A stretch of 64,000 nucleotides of DNA from Sphingomonas kyeonggiensis (GCF_014204495.1 NZ_JACHLN010000001.1:806001-870000), one strand, 5' to 3'. Shown: positions 55,409 through 64,000, counted from the stretch's first letter. Translations and numbers: made by a program. Notes: generated by a model from the sequence alone, not told the origin.

Positions 55409-55762
55409 ATGAACAGCCAGACAATCGATGTCATCGGCGATCCCGCGCTGATCGCGGCGATCGCGGCGCTTGCACGGCAGGAGGGCTATGCCGCCTCGGA
55501 GCCGATGCTGACCGAGTCGATCAGCGACGCGCTGGACGCGCCGTTCGGCGTCGACGAGATCCGCCAGGTCTGCGAAGTCGTCACGATCATGATGGGAGCC
55601 GGCACCTCGGTCGTCGGCTTCCTCGCCGCGGTGAAGGCGCTGCTCAAGCGCAGCGAGCCAAAGGGCGGCGGCGAGACCGCGGTGATCGTCAACGATACCC
55701 ACAGCCAGGCCCGGATCACCAAGCTGACGCCCGATACCGACATCAGCCAGATCGGCGGCTAG
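55409..55762 (+). CDS. Small membrane protein, first gene of an unknown two-gene unit
   Basis: A 117-residue protein with a strong ribosome site (GGGAGGAG) before the ATG. Residues 1-50 form an alpha/beta stretch (PALIAAIAALARQEGYAASE). Residues about 54-75 form a hydrophobic helix (VVTIMMGAGTSVVGFLAAV) followed by KALLKR. The C-terminal part is a short beta hairpin (TAVIVNDTHSQARITKL). The shape, a small domain then a helix then a hairpin, resembles the effector-associated constant component (EACC1-like) proteins of conflict systems, but I cannot verify this. The next gene starts 2 nt after the stop, so they are surely co-translated. Confidence 0.65.
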   Translation: MNSQTIDVIGDPALIAAIAALARQEGYAASEPMLTESISDALDAPFGVDEIRQVCEVVTIMMGAGTSVVGFLAAVKALLKRSEPKGGGETAVIVNDTHSQARITKLTPDTDISQIGG

Positions 55763-55764
55763 CC

Positions 55765-57516
55765 ATGCTCCCCATCATCCAGTTCGATCCGGCCACGATG
55801 TCGTTGTTGTACGACGCCCAGCTGGTCGGCGGACGGGATGGCGGCGGGCCAATCCAGCAGGCGGTCGCCGCGGTCACCCAGGGCAGGTCCGACGAGGCGA
55901 TCGCCATTCTGGCATCCATCGACGACGACAAGACCTTCAACCGCGGCCTGCAGATGGTGTCGGCGATCTGGCACGAGAAGCGGCATTTCCTCGATTTCGT
56001 GCTCAGCAATTACGGCGCGTTCCGCTTCCGCCAGTTCGTCGAAATGTACGCGAACATGCCTCTCATCCTTCGCGAGGGACAGGAGACGGGGAAGATCCAT
56101 GTCCCTCTCGAAATCTATGCCGATCCCGTTCGCAGCGCGGTCGCGAAGGTCGAGAACCCATCCGCCCACTTAGCCAGCCTGGCCTCGGTACTGACCCGTC
56201 GGCGAAAGATGATCGAGAGGGACCGGGCGCAGGAACAGACGCGTTTCGGGAGGCTCGAGCTGGGCGGCGAGGCACAGCTCGAGTGCATGGCCTTCCTGGC
56301 GCAGCTCGATTTTGTCGGTACCTATTTCGGCGAGGAGGGCATGCGGCGCTTCTACGGCTCGCTGTTCGATGCCGGGCAATTCGCCGCCAAATATCTCTCG
56401 CTGATCGAAACCGCCGGGCGGCTGGGGGTGGTGCAGGGAGATGTCACGGCCGAGGATGCGATCACGATCGATCCGTCGCTGCTCGAATGCATCCTGTTCG
56501 CGTCGCTGCAGACCGACTATTTCGGCGCCTCCGCCCCCGGCTATGCGGCGACCTCCTACCCGGCGGAACGCTTTGCCGCGATTTCGGTGGAACTCACCCA
56601 GTCCGGCAAGCTGCCGCAACCCGGCGCGGCGCCGCTCACGCCCGAGGATTGCTGGGAACTCGTCGATCAGGCGTGCCGCACCATATTTGGCGAAAGCATC
56701 GAGGGGGCCATCGCCCGGGACCTTGCCCGGTTCCGCGCGCAGACCGTCGACAAGATGCGGGGCAACATCCCGCCAGCGCTCGAGACGATGATGGAGGACT
56801 ATCTCGGCCTGCGGGAACGCATGCTCGAGGAGTTTCGCCAGGACCCCGGCAAGTTCATCTTCTCGGCGAGATTCACCTCCGACCTCGCCGATCGCCTGCA
56901 GCCGAATTACGTGATGGCGGCAAGCGGCGGAGATCTCGGTGATCCGCCACGCGGCTACCACCTCATCATGGGCTATGAGCATGAGAAGGGAACGGCGGGC
57001 GGCAAGGACCTCCCCTATCGTAAATGGTGGTGGGCCTGCGCGCCGACGCATCAGGGCGCAGCCCCGGACCGGCTGGGATTTGCCAACCCCTCGGTCTGGT
57101 ACTCGGTGATGGACTTCTACGCGCCCACCGCCAAGCTGCTCATGAACGGACGCCGGCTCAGGACGCTCATCGGGCCCGAACTGCTCTTCGCCCAGCAGCG
57201 GCTGAAGAATGATTTCCAGATCGAAATCGAGATATATCCGAGCTTCGCCTTTCCCGACGAGACGCTGCCGGTGGAGGTCTTCTATTATTACTACGGCACC
57301 GACCGGCTGAAATGCGACCTGTCCTCCGTCCCGCTCACGCGCCCGGAAGGCGTGGCGATAAACCCCTGGACGCTACGGCGCTGGCCGGGGCTCGCCAGGC
57401 ACATGATCGCCGCGCTCGGGGATCATGACTTTGCCTATTTCACCTTTGTGCGCGACTGGTCGCCCTGGGTGATATCCAGCGCCGCCTATGACGAGATCCG
57501 GCCCTTGATGGCGTGA
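55765..57516 (+). CDS. Unknown 583-aa protein with an HExxH zinc-protease motif
   Basis: A cytosolic-looking protein without signal or membrane helix. The N-terminal domain has an HExxH motif (WHEKRHFLDF; His70, Glu71, His74) in a helix, followed by LSNYGAFRFRQFVEMYANM, which may carry the third ligand. The long helical middle part (150-400) and the C-terminal part (WWWACAPTHQG, EVFYYYYGTDRLKCDL, TFVRDWSPWVIS) are unlike any family I know. It is presumably a metallopeptidase, but only the motif supports that. It is coupled to the small membrane protein (2-nt gap), and the gene pair stands alone between metabolic genes. Confidence 0.65.
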   Translation: MLPIIQFDPATMSLLYDAQLVGGRDGGGPIQQAVAAVTQGRSDEAIAILASIDDDKTFNRGLQMVSAIWHEKRHFLDFVLSNYGAFRFRQFVEMYANMPLILREGQETGKIHVPLEIYADPVRSAVAKVENPSAHLASLASVLTRRRKMIERDRAQEQTRFGRLELGGEAQLECMAFLAQLDFVGTYFGEEGMRRFYGSLFDAGQFAAKYLSLIETAGRLGVVQGDVTAEDAITIDPSLLECILFASLQTDYFGASAPGYAATSYPAERFAAISVELTQSGKLPQPGAAPLTPEDCWELVDQACRTIFGESIEGAIARDLARFRAQTVDKMRGNIPPALETMMEDYLGLRERMLEEFRQDPGKFIFSARFTSDLADRLQPNYVMAASGGDLGDPPRGYHLIMGYEHEKGTAGGKDLPYRKWWWACAPTHQGAAPDRLGFANPSVWYSVMDFYAPTAKLLMNGRRLRTLIGPELLFAQQRLKNDFQIEIEIYPSFAFPDETLPVEVFYYYYGTDRLKCDLSSVPLTRPEGVAINPWTLRRWPGLARHMIAALGDHDFAYFTFVRDWSPWVISSAAYDEIRPLMA

Positions 57517-57522
57517 GGGGGC

Positions 57523-58257
57523 TCAGCCTTCGCGATGGATCGCGAAGGCCTGCCAGCTCTGGTTGACCGGCATCAGCTCGAGGCTGTTGATGTTCAGGTG
57601 CGGCGGCAGCGTCGCCACCCACAGGATCGTCTCGGCGATGTCCTCGGCGGTCATCGGGTTCACGCCGCCATAGAGCTTGTCCGAGGTTTCCTGGCTGCCG
57701 GTGCGGACCAGCGTGAACTCGGTCTCGACCATGCCCGGCTCGATCGAGGTGACGCGCACCCCGGTGCCGTGCAGGTCGGCGCGCAGGTCGAGGCTCAGCT
57801 GGCGGACGAACGCCTTGGTCGCCGCGTACACATTGCCGCCCGGATAGGGATAGGTCGCTGCGACGGACGACAGGTTGATGATCGCGCCCTTGCGCGCCAC
57901 CAGCATCGGCAGCAGCTTGTGGGTGATCGAGACGAGCGCGGTCACGTTCGTGTCGATCATCGTCTTCCACTTGGTGAGCGACGCCGCCTGCGCGGGCTCG
58001 AGGCCCAGCGCGAGCCCGGCATTGTTCACCAGCAGGTCGAATTCGCGGAAGCCCTCGGGCAGCGAGTCCAGCGCCGCGTCGCGGGCTTCCTCGTCGCGGA
58101 TGTCGAAGGCAAGGGTGCGGACATTGTCGCGCTCCAGCGGCGCCAGCCGCTCCGCCCGCCGCCCGGTCGCGACGACATTCCACCCCGCATCGGCAAAGGC
58201 CAGCACGCAGGCCTCGCCAATCCCCGAAGTGGCGCCGGTGATGAGTGCGGTTGGCAT
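57523..58257 (-). CDS. SDR oxidoreductase (YdfG / serine dehydrogenase type)
   Basis: A 244-residue classical SDR. Motifs are TGATSGIGEACVLAF, NNAGLALG, NLSSVAATYPYPGGNVYAATK (shown by Ser and Tyr-x-x-x-Lys) and the PG motif SIEPGMVETEF. The subgroup includes NADP-dependent 3-hydroxy acid / L-allo-threonine dehydrogenases such as YdfG, seen also in the characteristic HLNINSLELMPVNQSW end. Its tail is 6 nt from the tail of the 583-aa protein gene. Confidence 0.93.
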   Translation of the reverse strand: MPTALITGATSGIGEACVLAFADAGWNVVATGRRAERLAPLERDNVRTLAFDIRDEEARDAALDSLPEGFREFDLLVNNAGLALGLEPAQAASLTKWKTMIDTNVTALVSITHKLLPMLVARKGAIINLSSVAATYPYPGGNVYAATKAFVRQLSLDLRADLHGTGVRVTSIEPGMVETEFTLVRTGSQETSDKLYGGVNPMTAEDIAETILWVATLPPHLNINSLELMPVNQSWQAFAIHREG

Positions 58258-58350
58258 GGCGAGTCTCCTGTGGTTTCCTCGCTCCTTGCCGCGCGGCGTG
58301 GTGCCGTCAAGCGCGCGCAGGAGGTGCGCTGAACGGAAGCGTCAAGCGAA

Positions 58351-58395
58351 AGCCCTCCCCCTTGATGGGGGAGGGTTGGGTGGGGGTGAGCTCTC
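58351..58395. repeat. 45-bp inverted repeat, left copy
   Basis: Starts AGCCCTCCCCCTTGATGG and ends GGTGAGCTCTC. Its reverse complement is identical over 45 nt to 58840-58884. It contains an inner hairpin (CCCTCCCCC/GGGGGAGGG). Confidence 0.95.
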
Positions 58396-58410
58396 AGTTA
58401 CATTGCGCAC

Positions 58411-58791
58411 ATGAAGCGAGTGCCACCAAGCGGCAGCACAGCCCGATCCCGCCAGTTGCGCGCAAATGCGACGGACGCGGAGCGGGCGCTCTGGCGATTG
58501 CTCCGCGAGGCTTTCCCGGACGAACGCTTCCGGCGTCAGGTACCGATCCGGCAGTATACCGTTGATTTCGCGAGTCACCGCGCCAAGTTGGTGATCGAAG
58601 CCGATGGCGGGCAGCACACCGAAGAAGTCGATGCGCATCGGACTGCGGCCATCGAAGGTGACGGCTACCAGGTCCTGCGCTTCTGGAACAACGACATACT
58701 CGCGAACCCCGAAGGCGTGGCGCGCCAGATAGGCGCCGCACTAAATAGCCCTTCTCCCTTGATGGGAGAAGGGAGGGGCCCGCTCGCGTAG
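58411..58791 (+). CDS. DUF559-family nuclease-like protein
   Basis: A 126-residue protein of the DUF559 family, which has a VSR/restriction-endonuclease-like fold. Seen are RANATDAERALWRLLR, RRQVPIRQYTVDFAS (catalytic Asp), LVIEADGGQHTEE (E-x-D-G-x-H) and the closing VLRFWNNDILANPEGV. The last about 15 residues (SPSPLMGEGRG) are encoded by an inner repeat hairpin (58749-58773), so the gene's end is built into the repeat. The gene is framed exactly by the 45-bp inverted repeats. DUF559 genes are often next to such repeats, which suggests a link (inference). Confidence 0.85.
   Translation: MKRVPPSGSTARSRQLRANATDAERALWRLLREAFPDERFRRQVPIRQYTVDFASHRAKLVIEADGGQHTEEVDAHRTAAIEGDGYQVLRFWNNDILANPEGVARQIGAALNSPSPLMGEGRGPLA
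58749..58773. repeat. Hairpin repeat inside the end of the DUF559 gene
   Basis: CCCTTCTCCC-N5-GGGAGAAGGG, followed by GAGGGGCCCGCTCGCG. It is similar in layout to the 45-bp repeats and overlaps the last codons of the nuclease gene. Confidence 0.8.
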
Positions 58792-58839
58792 CGAGTGGGA
58801 GGGATGAGGGTGCGCGCGCCTCAGGCGACGTCGCTAGCG

Positions 58840-58884
58840 GAGAGCTCACCCCCACCCAACCCTCCCCCATCAAGGGGGAGGGCT
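58840..58884. repeat. 45-bp inverted repeat, right copy
   Basis: The exact reverse complement of 58351-58395. It ends 24 nt before the pheT stop. Confidence 0.95.
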
Positions 58885-58907
58885 TTTAGATTGCCACCAC
58901 TAGAGAC

Positions 58908-61319
58908 TCAGCCCCGCAACACCGCGCCCTGCTTGGCCGCGGCGGCGACCACCTTGTCGGCGACCGCCTTCAGCTCCTCGTCGGTGAAGCTCTTCTCGCC
59001 CGGCTGGAGCGTGACTTCGATGGCGAGGCTCTTCTGTCCCTCCGGCACGCCGGTGCCGGTGAAGACGTCGAACAGCCGCGCATCGACGATGGTCGCCTTG
59101 TCCGCGCCCTTGACGGTGCGCACCAGGTCCCCCGCCGCCAGCGCCGTCGGCACGAGGAAGGCGAAGTCGCGCGTCACCGCCTGCAGCGCGGGCGGCGTAT
59201 AGGCCGTGCGCATGAAGCCGGACCCGCCGCGCTTGCCGGGCAGCGCATCGAGATAGAGCTCGACCGCGGCGACATCGCCGTCGAGGTCGAACGCCTTGAG
59301 CACGCTCGGGTGGACCATACCGAACGCCGCGAGCACGGTCTTCGGACCCAGGCGCAGCGTCGCAGACTGGCCCGGGTGCCAGACGTCGCCCGCCTCACCC
59401 ATCACCTGCAGGTTGGCCACCGGCGCGCCGGCGGCCTCGAGCAGCGCCAGCGCCTCGGCCTTGGCGTCGAAGGCGGTAAAGGGCTGGGCGCGGCCACCCT
59501 GCCAGCCGCGCGGCGTCTTCGCGCCCGCCAGCAGCACGCCGAGCGTCACCCGCTCGCCGTCCGCCAGATAGCGGCGGCCCAGCTCGAACAGGCGGACCGA
59601 CGTCGCGCCGCGCTTGAGGTTGCGCTCGGCAGCCCCCAGCAGGCCCGGCAGCAGCGACGGGCGCATGACCTTCATGTCCTCGCTGATCGGATTGGCCAGC
59701 GTCCAGGCACCGCCGCCGAAGGGCGCCGCCTCGCTCTCCGAGACGAAGCTCCAGGTCACCGCCTCGTTGAGCCCGCGCGCCGCCGCCGTGCGGCGCAGCT
59801 TGCGCTCGAGCTTCTGCTCGGGCGTCGCGGTCGGCCTGGCCACGCCCGGCACCCGCGACAGCGGCGTGGACGGCACATTGTCGATGCCCTCGATCCGGAT
59901 CACTTCCTCGACCAGGTCGGCCGGCCCGTCGACATCGCGGCGCCAGCTCGGCGCGGTGACGCGCAGCGCGTCGAAGCCGTCGGCCAGCTCGACCGGATCG
60001 CCATTGCCGTCGAGCGGCTGGACCGTGAAGCCCAGGCTCTCGAGGATCTCGACCTGCCGCGCCGCCGGCACCGCCAGCCCGCCGAGCGTCTCGGCCAGCC
60101 TGGGATCATAGCCGGTGGTCACGCCGACCTTGGGCAGCGTACCCGCACGCGTAACCTCGCTCGCCGAACCGCCGCACAGCTCGATCACCAGCCGCGTCGC
60201 GATCGCGATGCCGTCCTCGAGGAACTGCGGGTCGACCCCACGCTCGAAGCGCGAGCGCGCATCGCTGGTCAGGTTGAGCTTCTGCCCCGCCCGCGCGATA
60301 TGCTCGGGCTCGAAATAGGCGCATTCGATCACCACGTCGGTGGTCGCCTCGGACACGCCGGTGTCCTCGCCGCCCATGATCCCGCCGATATCGTGCACGC
60401 CGTTGGCATCGGCGATCACCGTGATCGTCTCGTCGAGCGTATAGGTCTTCTCGTTGAGCGCCAGCACCTGCTCGCCGGCCCTGGCCTTGCGCACGGTCAG
60501 CGCGCCCGACAGCTTGGCCTTGTCGTACACATGCAAAGGCCGGCCGAGATCGATCATCACATAGTTGGTGATGTCGACCAAAGCCGAGATCGGCCGCTGC
60601 CCGATCGCCTTGAGCCGGCGCTGCATCCACTCCGGCGAGGCGCCATTGGTCACGCCCGAGACGGTCTGGCCATAATAAGCCGGGCAGCCCTCGGGCGCCT
60701 CGATCTTCACCTCGGGGCCCGCGCCCGCACCGGCAACCGGCTCGGCATCGAGCGGCTTCAGGACACCCAGCCCCGCCGCCGCCAGATCGCGCGCGATCCC
60801 GCGCACGCCCATGCAGTCCTGGCGGTTCGGGGTGATCGAGATGTCGAACACCGGGTCGTTGAGATCGGCATAGTCGGCGAACGCCGTGCCCACCGGCGCA
60901 TCGGCCGGCAGCTCGATGATCCCGTCATGATCCTCGCCCAGCTCGAGCTCGCGCGTCGAGCACATCATGCCGTTCGATTCGACCCCGCGCACCGCGGCGA
61001 CCTTGAGCGCCATGCCGTTCGCCGGCACCACCGCGCCCGGCGTACCGAGCACGCCGACCAGCCCGGCGCGCGCATTGGGCGCGCCGCAGACCACCTGCAG
61101 CACCTGCTCGCCCGTATCGACGGTCAGCACCTGCAGCTTGTCCGCCTGGGGATGCCGCTCGGCGGTCAGCACCTTGGCGACGCGGAAGCCGTTCAGCTTC
61201 TCGCCCGGATTCTCCACGCCTTCCACTTCGAGGCCGACGCGCGTCAGCGCCTCCTCGATGTCGGTCAGCGAGGCAGTGGTGTCGAGATGCTCCTTGAGCC
61301 AGCTCAGGGTGAACTTCAT
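58908..61319 (-). CDS. pheT: Phenylalanine-tRNA ligase beta subunit
   Basis: An 803-residue subunit. It starts [18 protein letters not shown] and has the N-terminal tRNA-binding OB domain ([37 protein letters not shown]), the B3/B4 editing region ([20 protein letters not shown]), B5 ([20 protein letters not shown]), a catalytic-like core and the FDX-ACB domain at the end. ATG 61319 overlaps the pheS stop by 4 nt. Longer open frame upstream belongs to pheS out of frame and is not used. Confidence 0.97.
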   Translation of the reverse strand: MKFTLSWLKEHLDTTASLTDIEEALTRVGLEVEGVENPGEKLNGFRVAKVLTAERHPQADKLQVLTVDTGEQVLQVVCGAPNARAGLVGVLGTPGAVVPANGMALKVAAVRGVESNGMMCSTRELELGEDHDGIIELPADAPVGTAFADYADLNDPVFDISITPNRQDCMGVRGIARDLAAAGLGVLKPLDAEPVAGAGAGPEVKIEAPEGCPAYYGQTVSGVTNGASPEWMQRRLKAIGQRPISALVDITNYVMIDLGRPLHVYDKAKLSGALTVRKARAGEQVLALNEKTYTLDETITVIADANGVHDIGGIMGGEDTGVSEATTDVVIECAYFEPEHIARAGQKLNLTSDARSRFERGVDPQFLEDGIAIATRLVIELCGGSASEVTRAGTLPKVGVTTGYDPRLAETLGGLAVPAARQVEILESLGFTVQPLDGNGDPVELADGFDALRVTAPSWRRDVDGPADLVEEVIRIEGIDNVPSTPLSRVPGVARPTATPEQKLERKLRRTAAARGLNEAVTWSFVSESEAAPFGGGAWTLANPISEDMKVMRPSLLPGLLGAAERNLKRGATSVRLFELGRRYLADGERVTLGVLLAGAKTPRGWQGGRAQPFTAFDAKAEALALLEAAGAPVANLQVMGEAGDVWHPGQSATLRLGPKTVLAAFGMVHPSVLKAFDLDGDVAAVELYLDALPGKRGGSGFMRTAYTPPALQAVTRDFAFLVPTALAAGDLVRTVKGADKATIVDARLFDVFTGTGVPEGQKSLAIEVTLQPGEKSFTDEELKAVADKVVAAAAKQGAVLRG

Positions 61320-62416
61320 GCGCCCACTCCCCCGCTCAGCGTGGGCACGTCGAGTGCCGAGAAGCCGTAATGCTTGAGCCAGCGCAGATCGCCGTCGAAG
61401 AAGGCGCGCAAGTCGTCCATCCCATATTTGAGCATCGCCAGCCGGTCGACGCCGGTGCCGAAGGCGAAGCCCTGCCATTCGTTCGGATCGAGGCCGCAGC
61501 TCTCGATCACCTTGCGGTGGACCATCCCGGAGCCGAGCACTTCCATCCAGCCGCCATTGTCGCTCTTGCGCGGATCGCCGCCGATCACACGCTTGCCGTT
61601 CTGCCAGGTGAAGCCGACGTCCACCTCGGCCGAAGGCTCGGTGAACGGGAAATAGCTCGGGCGCAGCCGCAGCACGATGTCGTCGCGCTCGAAGAACGCC
61701 TTGAGGAAGGTCTCCAGCGTCCATTTGAGGTGGCCGAGCGTGATCCCCTTGTCGATCACCAGCCCTTCGATCTGGTGGAACATCGGCGTGTGCGTCGCGT
61801 CGCTGTCCGAGCGATAGACGCGGCCCGGCGCGATGATCCGGATCGGCGGCTTGTCCTTGACCATCGTGCGGATCTGCACCGGCGAGGTGTGGGTACGCAG
61901 CAGATACTTCTGGCTGCCGTCTTCCTCGCGCGGGAAATAGAAGGTGTCGTGCATCGCCCGCGCCGGATGCGTCTCGGGGATGTTGAGCGCGGTGAAATTG
62001 TGCCAGTCGTCCTCGATCTCGGGACCGGTGGCGACCGCGAAGCCGAGATCGGCGAAGATCTCCGCCAGCTCGTCCATCACCTGGCTCACCGGATGCACCG
62101 AACCTGCGGCCACGCTGTCGACCGGCAGCGTCATGTCGATCGTCTCGCTGGCGAGGCGTGCATCGAGCGCCGCCTTCTCCAGCCCGGCCTTGCGGCTGGC
62201 AATCGCCTCGGTCACCGCCTCGCGCAGCCCGTGGATGCGCGGGCCGGTTTCCTGGCGCTCTTCGGGAGTCATCCCGCCCAGCGTCTTGAGCAGGCCGGTG
62301 ATCGCCCCCTGCTTGCCAAGCGCATGCACGCGCACGGCCTCAAGCGGCTCGAGCCCCGCCGCGGCATCGATCGCGCCGAGCAGGTCGGTGCGGAGCTGGT
62401 CCAGATCGGTCGTCAT
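61316..62416 (-). CDS. pheS: Phenylalanine-tRNA ligase alpha subunit
   Basis: A 366-residue class II synthetase subunit. The N-terminal coiled coil (about 1-90) precedes the catalytic domain with motif 1 [19 protein letters not shown], motif 2 [20 protein letters not shown] and motif 3 [20 protein letters not shown]. The complete enzyme is an alpha2-beta2 tetramer with PheT. ATG 62416 is used; a TTG just before it is in frame. It lies downstream of the rpmI-rplT unit behind a strong terminator. Confidence 0.97.
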   Translation of the reverse strand: MTTDLDQLRTDLLGAIDAAAGLEPLEAVRVHALGKQGAITGLLKTLGGMTPEERQETGPRIHGLREAVTEAIASRKAGLEKAALDARLASETIDMTLPVDSVAAGSVHPVSQVMDELAEIFADLGFAVATGPEIEDDWHNFTALNIPETHPARAMHDTFYFPREEDGSQKYLLRTHTSPVQIRTMVKDKPPIRIIAPGRVYRSDSDATHTPMFHQIEGLVIDKGITLGHLKWTLETFLKAFFERDDIVLRLRPSYFPFTEPSAEVDVGFTWQNGKRVIGGDPRKSDNGGWMEVLGSGMVHRKVIESCGLDPNEWQGFAFGTGVDRLAMLKYGMDDLRAFFDGDLRWLKHYGFSALDVPTLSGGVGA

Positions 62417-62460
62417 CAAATCCTCACTTCGTCGAGGGAGCCTCTAGCGGCCAGCGACAC

Positions 62461-62495
62461 AAAGAAAAAGGGCGCCGGTGTTGCCACCGGCGCCC
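62461..62495 (-). terminator. Rho-independent terminator between rplT and pheS
   Basis: On the minus strand, stem GGGCGCCGGTG/CACCGGCGCCC with loop GCAA, followed by TTTTTCTTT. It lies 28 nt after the rplT stop and 45 nt before pheS; it may also serve as an attenuator for pheST. Confidence 0.9.
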
Positions 62496-62522
62496 CATTT
62501 TCTCTTGCTCGCGCAGGTCGCC

Positions 62523-62888
62523 TTAGGCGGCCTGGGGCAGAGCCGCCTTCGCCTGCGCGATGATGGCGGTAAAGGCTTCGCCTTCGTTCATGGCGATATC
62601 GGCCAGGACCTTGCGGTCCAGCTCGATACCGGCGAGCTTCAGCCCGTGCATGAACTGCGAATAGGTCAGGCCTTCGGCGCGGACACCGGCGTTGATGCGC
62701 TGGATCCACAGACCACGGAAGGTCCGCTTCTTAACCTTGCGGTCGCGATACGCGTACTGGCCGGCCTTTTCGACGGCCTGACGGGCGATGCGGATCGTGT
62801 TCTTGCGACGACCGCGATAGCCCTTTGCCTGCTCAAGAATGTTCTTGTGCTTGGCCTTGGTGGTTACACCACGCTTAACTCGTGCCAT
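62523..62888 (-). CDS. rplT: 50S ribosomal protein L20
   Basis: A 121-residue protein starting [20 protein letters not shown] with the basic helix [20 protein letters not shown] and the core [22 protein letters not shown]20 is needed for early 50S assembly and, in many bacteria, represses its own operon. It is 14 nt behind rpmI. Confidence 0.98.
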   Translation of the reverse strand: MARVKRGVTTKAKHKNILEQAKGYRGRRKNTIRIARQAVEKAGQYAYRDRKVKKRTFRGLWIQRINAGVRAEGLTYSQFMHGLKLAGIELDRKVLADIAMNEGEAFTAIIAQAKAALPQAA

Positions 62889-62902
62889 TTGTCAGGCCCT
62901 CC

Positions 62903-63106
62903 TTACTTCAGACCGTAGGGCGCCCACGCCTTGATGTGTGCAACATCGGCGTCGGCGAGCACGGAGGTGCCGCGGTTCTGGCGGATATACTTCGCGTTGT
63001 GCGAAATCAGGCGGTGGCGCTTGCCGGCGACTCCATGCTTCACCTTGCCAGTGGCGGTGAACTTGAAGCGCTTCTTTACGCCGCTCTTCGTCTTGAGCTT
63101 GGGCAT
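62903..63106 (-). CDS. rpmI: 50S ribosomal protein L35
   Basis: A 67-residue protein starting MPKLKTKSGVKKRFKFTATG and containing HGVAGKRHRLISHNAKYIRQ. ATG 63106 is preceded by AAGGAGAC. infC, which precedes rpmI in many bacteria, is not upstream here; the promoter should lie in 63107-63250. Confidence 0.98.
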   Translation of the reverse strand: MPKLKTKSGVKKRFKFTATGKVKHGVAGKRHRLISHNAKYIRQNRGTSVLADADVAHIKAWAPYGLK

Positions 63107-63251
63107 TTTCGTCTCCTTATAGTTCGACGATTGCGGACACGCGCGGCAGCCCATTCAGCCGGCGCATCCCTACGATCGCGGAAAGCGGGGCCCCTAGCCG
63201 AAGAGTCGGGAGAGCGCAAGGTGAGTCTCCGATCCACCTCCTCCCTTAACT

Positions 63252-63284
63252 CCCCTCCCTGCAAGGGAGGGGTTGGGGGTGGGT
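63252..63284. repeat. DUF559-type hairpin repeat, copy in rpmI upstream gap
   Basis: Hairpin CCCCTCCCT-GCA-AGGGAGGGG plus the tail TTGGGGGTGGGT. The layout matches the 45-bp repeats near 58351. It pairs in inverted orientation with 63358-63390 (two mismatches). Confidence 0.8.
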
Positions 63285-63325
63285 GGCGAGCGCAGCGAGC
63301 TCAGCCAGTCGGCCCGCGAAAGAAG

Positions 63326-63354
63326 AAAAGCTCGGGTATCGAGCCCGAGCTTTT
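63326..63354. terminator. Strong hairpin inside the repeat pair
   Basis: Arms of 11 nt AAAAGCTCGGG/CCCGAGCTTTT, loop of 7 nt. The A and T ends make it a bidirectional terminator-like element between the divergent rpmI and AsmA-like genes. Confidence 0.6.
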
Positions 63355-63357
63355 CTA

Positions 63358-63390
63358 ACCCACCCCTAGCCCCTCCCTTGCAGGGAGGGG
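63358..63390. repeat. DUF559-type hairpin repeat, inverted partner
   Basis: ACCCACCCCTAGCCCCTCCC then TTGCAGGGAGGGG. It is complementary to 63252-63284 except two bases. The pair frames the hairpin at 63326-63354 but no gene. Confidence 0.8.
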
Positions 63391-63458
63391 AATCCTGAAT
63401 GGGAAGGCACCCATGAAGGGAACGGGAACCCCTTGGCATCACCGGGCTTTCTCCCAGC

Positions 63459-64000
63459 ATGGCCGATCGCGAAGCCCCGATCTCCGCCGCCGCTCCGGCA
63501 CAAGCGCCCGCCGACGCGCCCGCGCACCCGATTCGCGCGCTCGGCTTGCCCGGAGCCGGCGCCATCGCGGTCGTCACCACGCTCCTCGGCCTGGTCGTCC
63601 TCGCCTGGACGATCCTGTTCGTCACCAAGGGCCGCTTCCTCAAGCACAGCTTCGAGCGCATCGTCGCCCAGCAGACCCAACGCGAGGTGAAGGTCGCCGG
63701 CGACTTCCAGCTCTATTTCAATCCGCTCAACGTGAAGTTCGTCGCCGAGGGGATGACGATCTCCAACCCCGCATGGGCCGGCAAGGGCAATTTCTTCGAA
63801 GCGAAGCGCATCGATTCGCGCATCTCCACCTGGGGCCTGATCACCGGCCGCCGGCGGATCAACTGGCTGGGCCTGGAGGACGGCCGGATCGACCTGCGCT
63901 GGGACAAGGACGGCAAGCGCAACAGCTGGACGTTCAGCGAGGAAAAGGGCGAGCCGCTCGACCTGCCGGTCATCCGCCGCGCGCTCGTCCAGGGCACGAT
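63459..64000 (+). CDS. AsmA-family protein, N-terminal part
   Basis: The first 180 residues are in the window and the gene continues beyond it. ATG 63459 starts MADREAPISAAAPAQAPADA, a disordered cytosolic tail. One membrane helix follows (AIAVVTTLLGLVVLAWTILF). The start of the AsmA domain then reads FERIVAQQTQREVKVAGDFQ, YFNPLNVKFVAEGMTISNPA and SRISTWGLITGRRRINWLGL, typical of AsmA. AsmA-like proteins bridge the inner and outer membranes and take part in phospholipid traffic or outer-membrane integrity. No earlier start fits. Confidence 0.88.
   Translation, partial: MADREAPISAAAPAQAPADAPAHPIRALGLPGAGAIAVVTTLLGLVVLAWTILFVTKGRFLKHSFERIVAQQTQREVKVAGDFQLYFNPLNVKFVAEGMTISNPAWAGKGNFFEAKRIDSRISTWGLITGRRRINWLGLEDGRIDLRWDKDGKRNSWTFSEEKGEPLDLPVIRRALVQGT

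Noticed and set aside
58351..58884. CRISPR-like repeats
   Set aside because: The repeats are inverted, not direct, and enclose a protein gene; there are no spacers.
58908..61724. Extended pheT frame starting far upstream
   Set aside because: The extra N-terminal part is pheS read out of frame; the standard start MKFTLSWLK lies at 61319 with the usual ATGA overlap.

Overview
The window looks like a piece of a sphingomonad (Sphingomonas-like alphaproteobacterial) chromosome. Supporting signs are high GC with GC-rich codon use over most of its length, the alphaproteobacterial block bamE / ubiquinol-cytochrome c chaperone / DUF177, a 7Fe ferredoxin beside CarD and an SUV3-like helicase, a spinster-like MFS transporter beside a TonB-dependent receptor, and an RcnB-family protein. 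No rRNA gene, intact tRNA gene or CRISPR array was seen.

Region A (1-18122) is accessory DNA. It opens with the 3' end of a VirB11-type ATPase and a VirB2/TrbC-like pilin with no further secretion genes behind them. Then come a PQQ-type sugar dehydrogenase lipoprotein and a three-gene secreted RHS/YD-repeat cluster ending in a polymorphic toxin tip plus an AT-rich candidate immunity gene. Next are decayed genes, including the remnant of a ubiquitin-like conjugation operon (ThiF C-terminus plus DUF6527). After these lie unknown exported proteins separated by four copies of a roughly 70-90 bp repeat, a small tyrosine recombinase, and an intact SDR beside a broken one. The right end holds a MerR-like regulator, an AlpA-like excisionase and a P4-type integrase, followed by what reads as the 3' end of a tRNA-Arg gene at 18104-18122. 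I take that last site as the right attachment site of an integrated island whose left end lies outside the window.

Region B (18153-35866) is core-like. It holds a sialidase-like protein, an M20 peptidase, the PdeM phosphoesterase, two GIN-domain proteins with a strong palindrome upstream, carD, fdxA, an S4 protein overlapping an SUV3-like helicase, an M23 peptidase, TauE/SafE with its TIGR02186 partner, a HerA-like ATPase, and an NfrB/NfrA-like pair.

Region C (36033-48072) has the alpha-2-macroglobulin/PbpC pair, rcnB-like, bamE, the cytochrome bc1 chaperone, DUF177, and a CPBP protease. Two REP-like palindromes sit exactly in convergent gene junctions.

Region D (48082-64000) has a TetR/TonB-receptor/MFS uptake group with a TetR-type operator candidate, prfC, an aldose epimerase-like protein, and a tightly coupled two-gene unit of unknown function (small membrane protein plus a 583-aa HExxH protein). 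It continues with an SDR, a DUF559 nuclease framed by a perfect 45-bp inverted repeat, pheT-pheS, rplT-rpmI, and the start of an AsmA-like protein. The best candidates for undescribed biology are the 55409-57516 gene pair, the DUF559-repeat unit, and the repeat-separated genes beside the tyrosine recombinase at 9681-13224.
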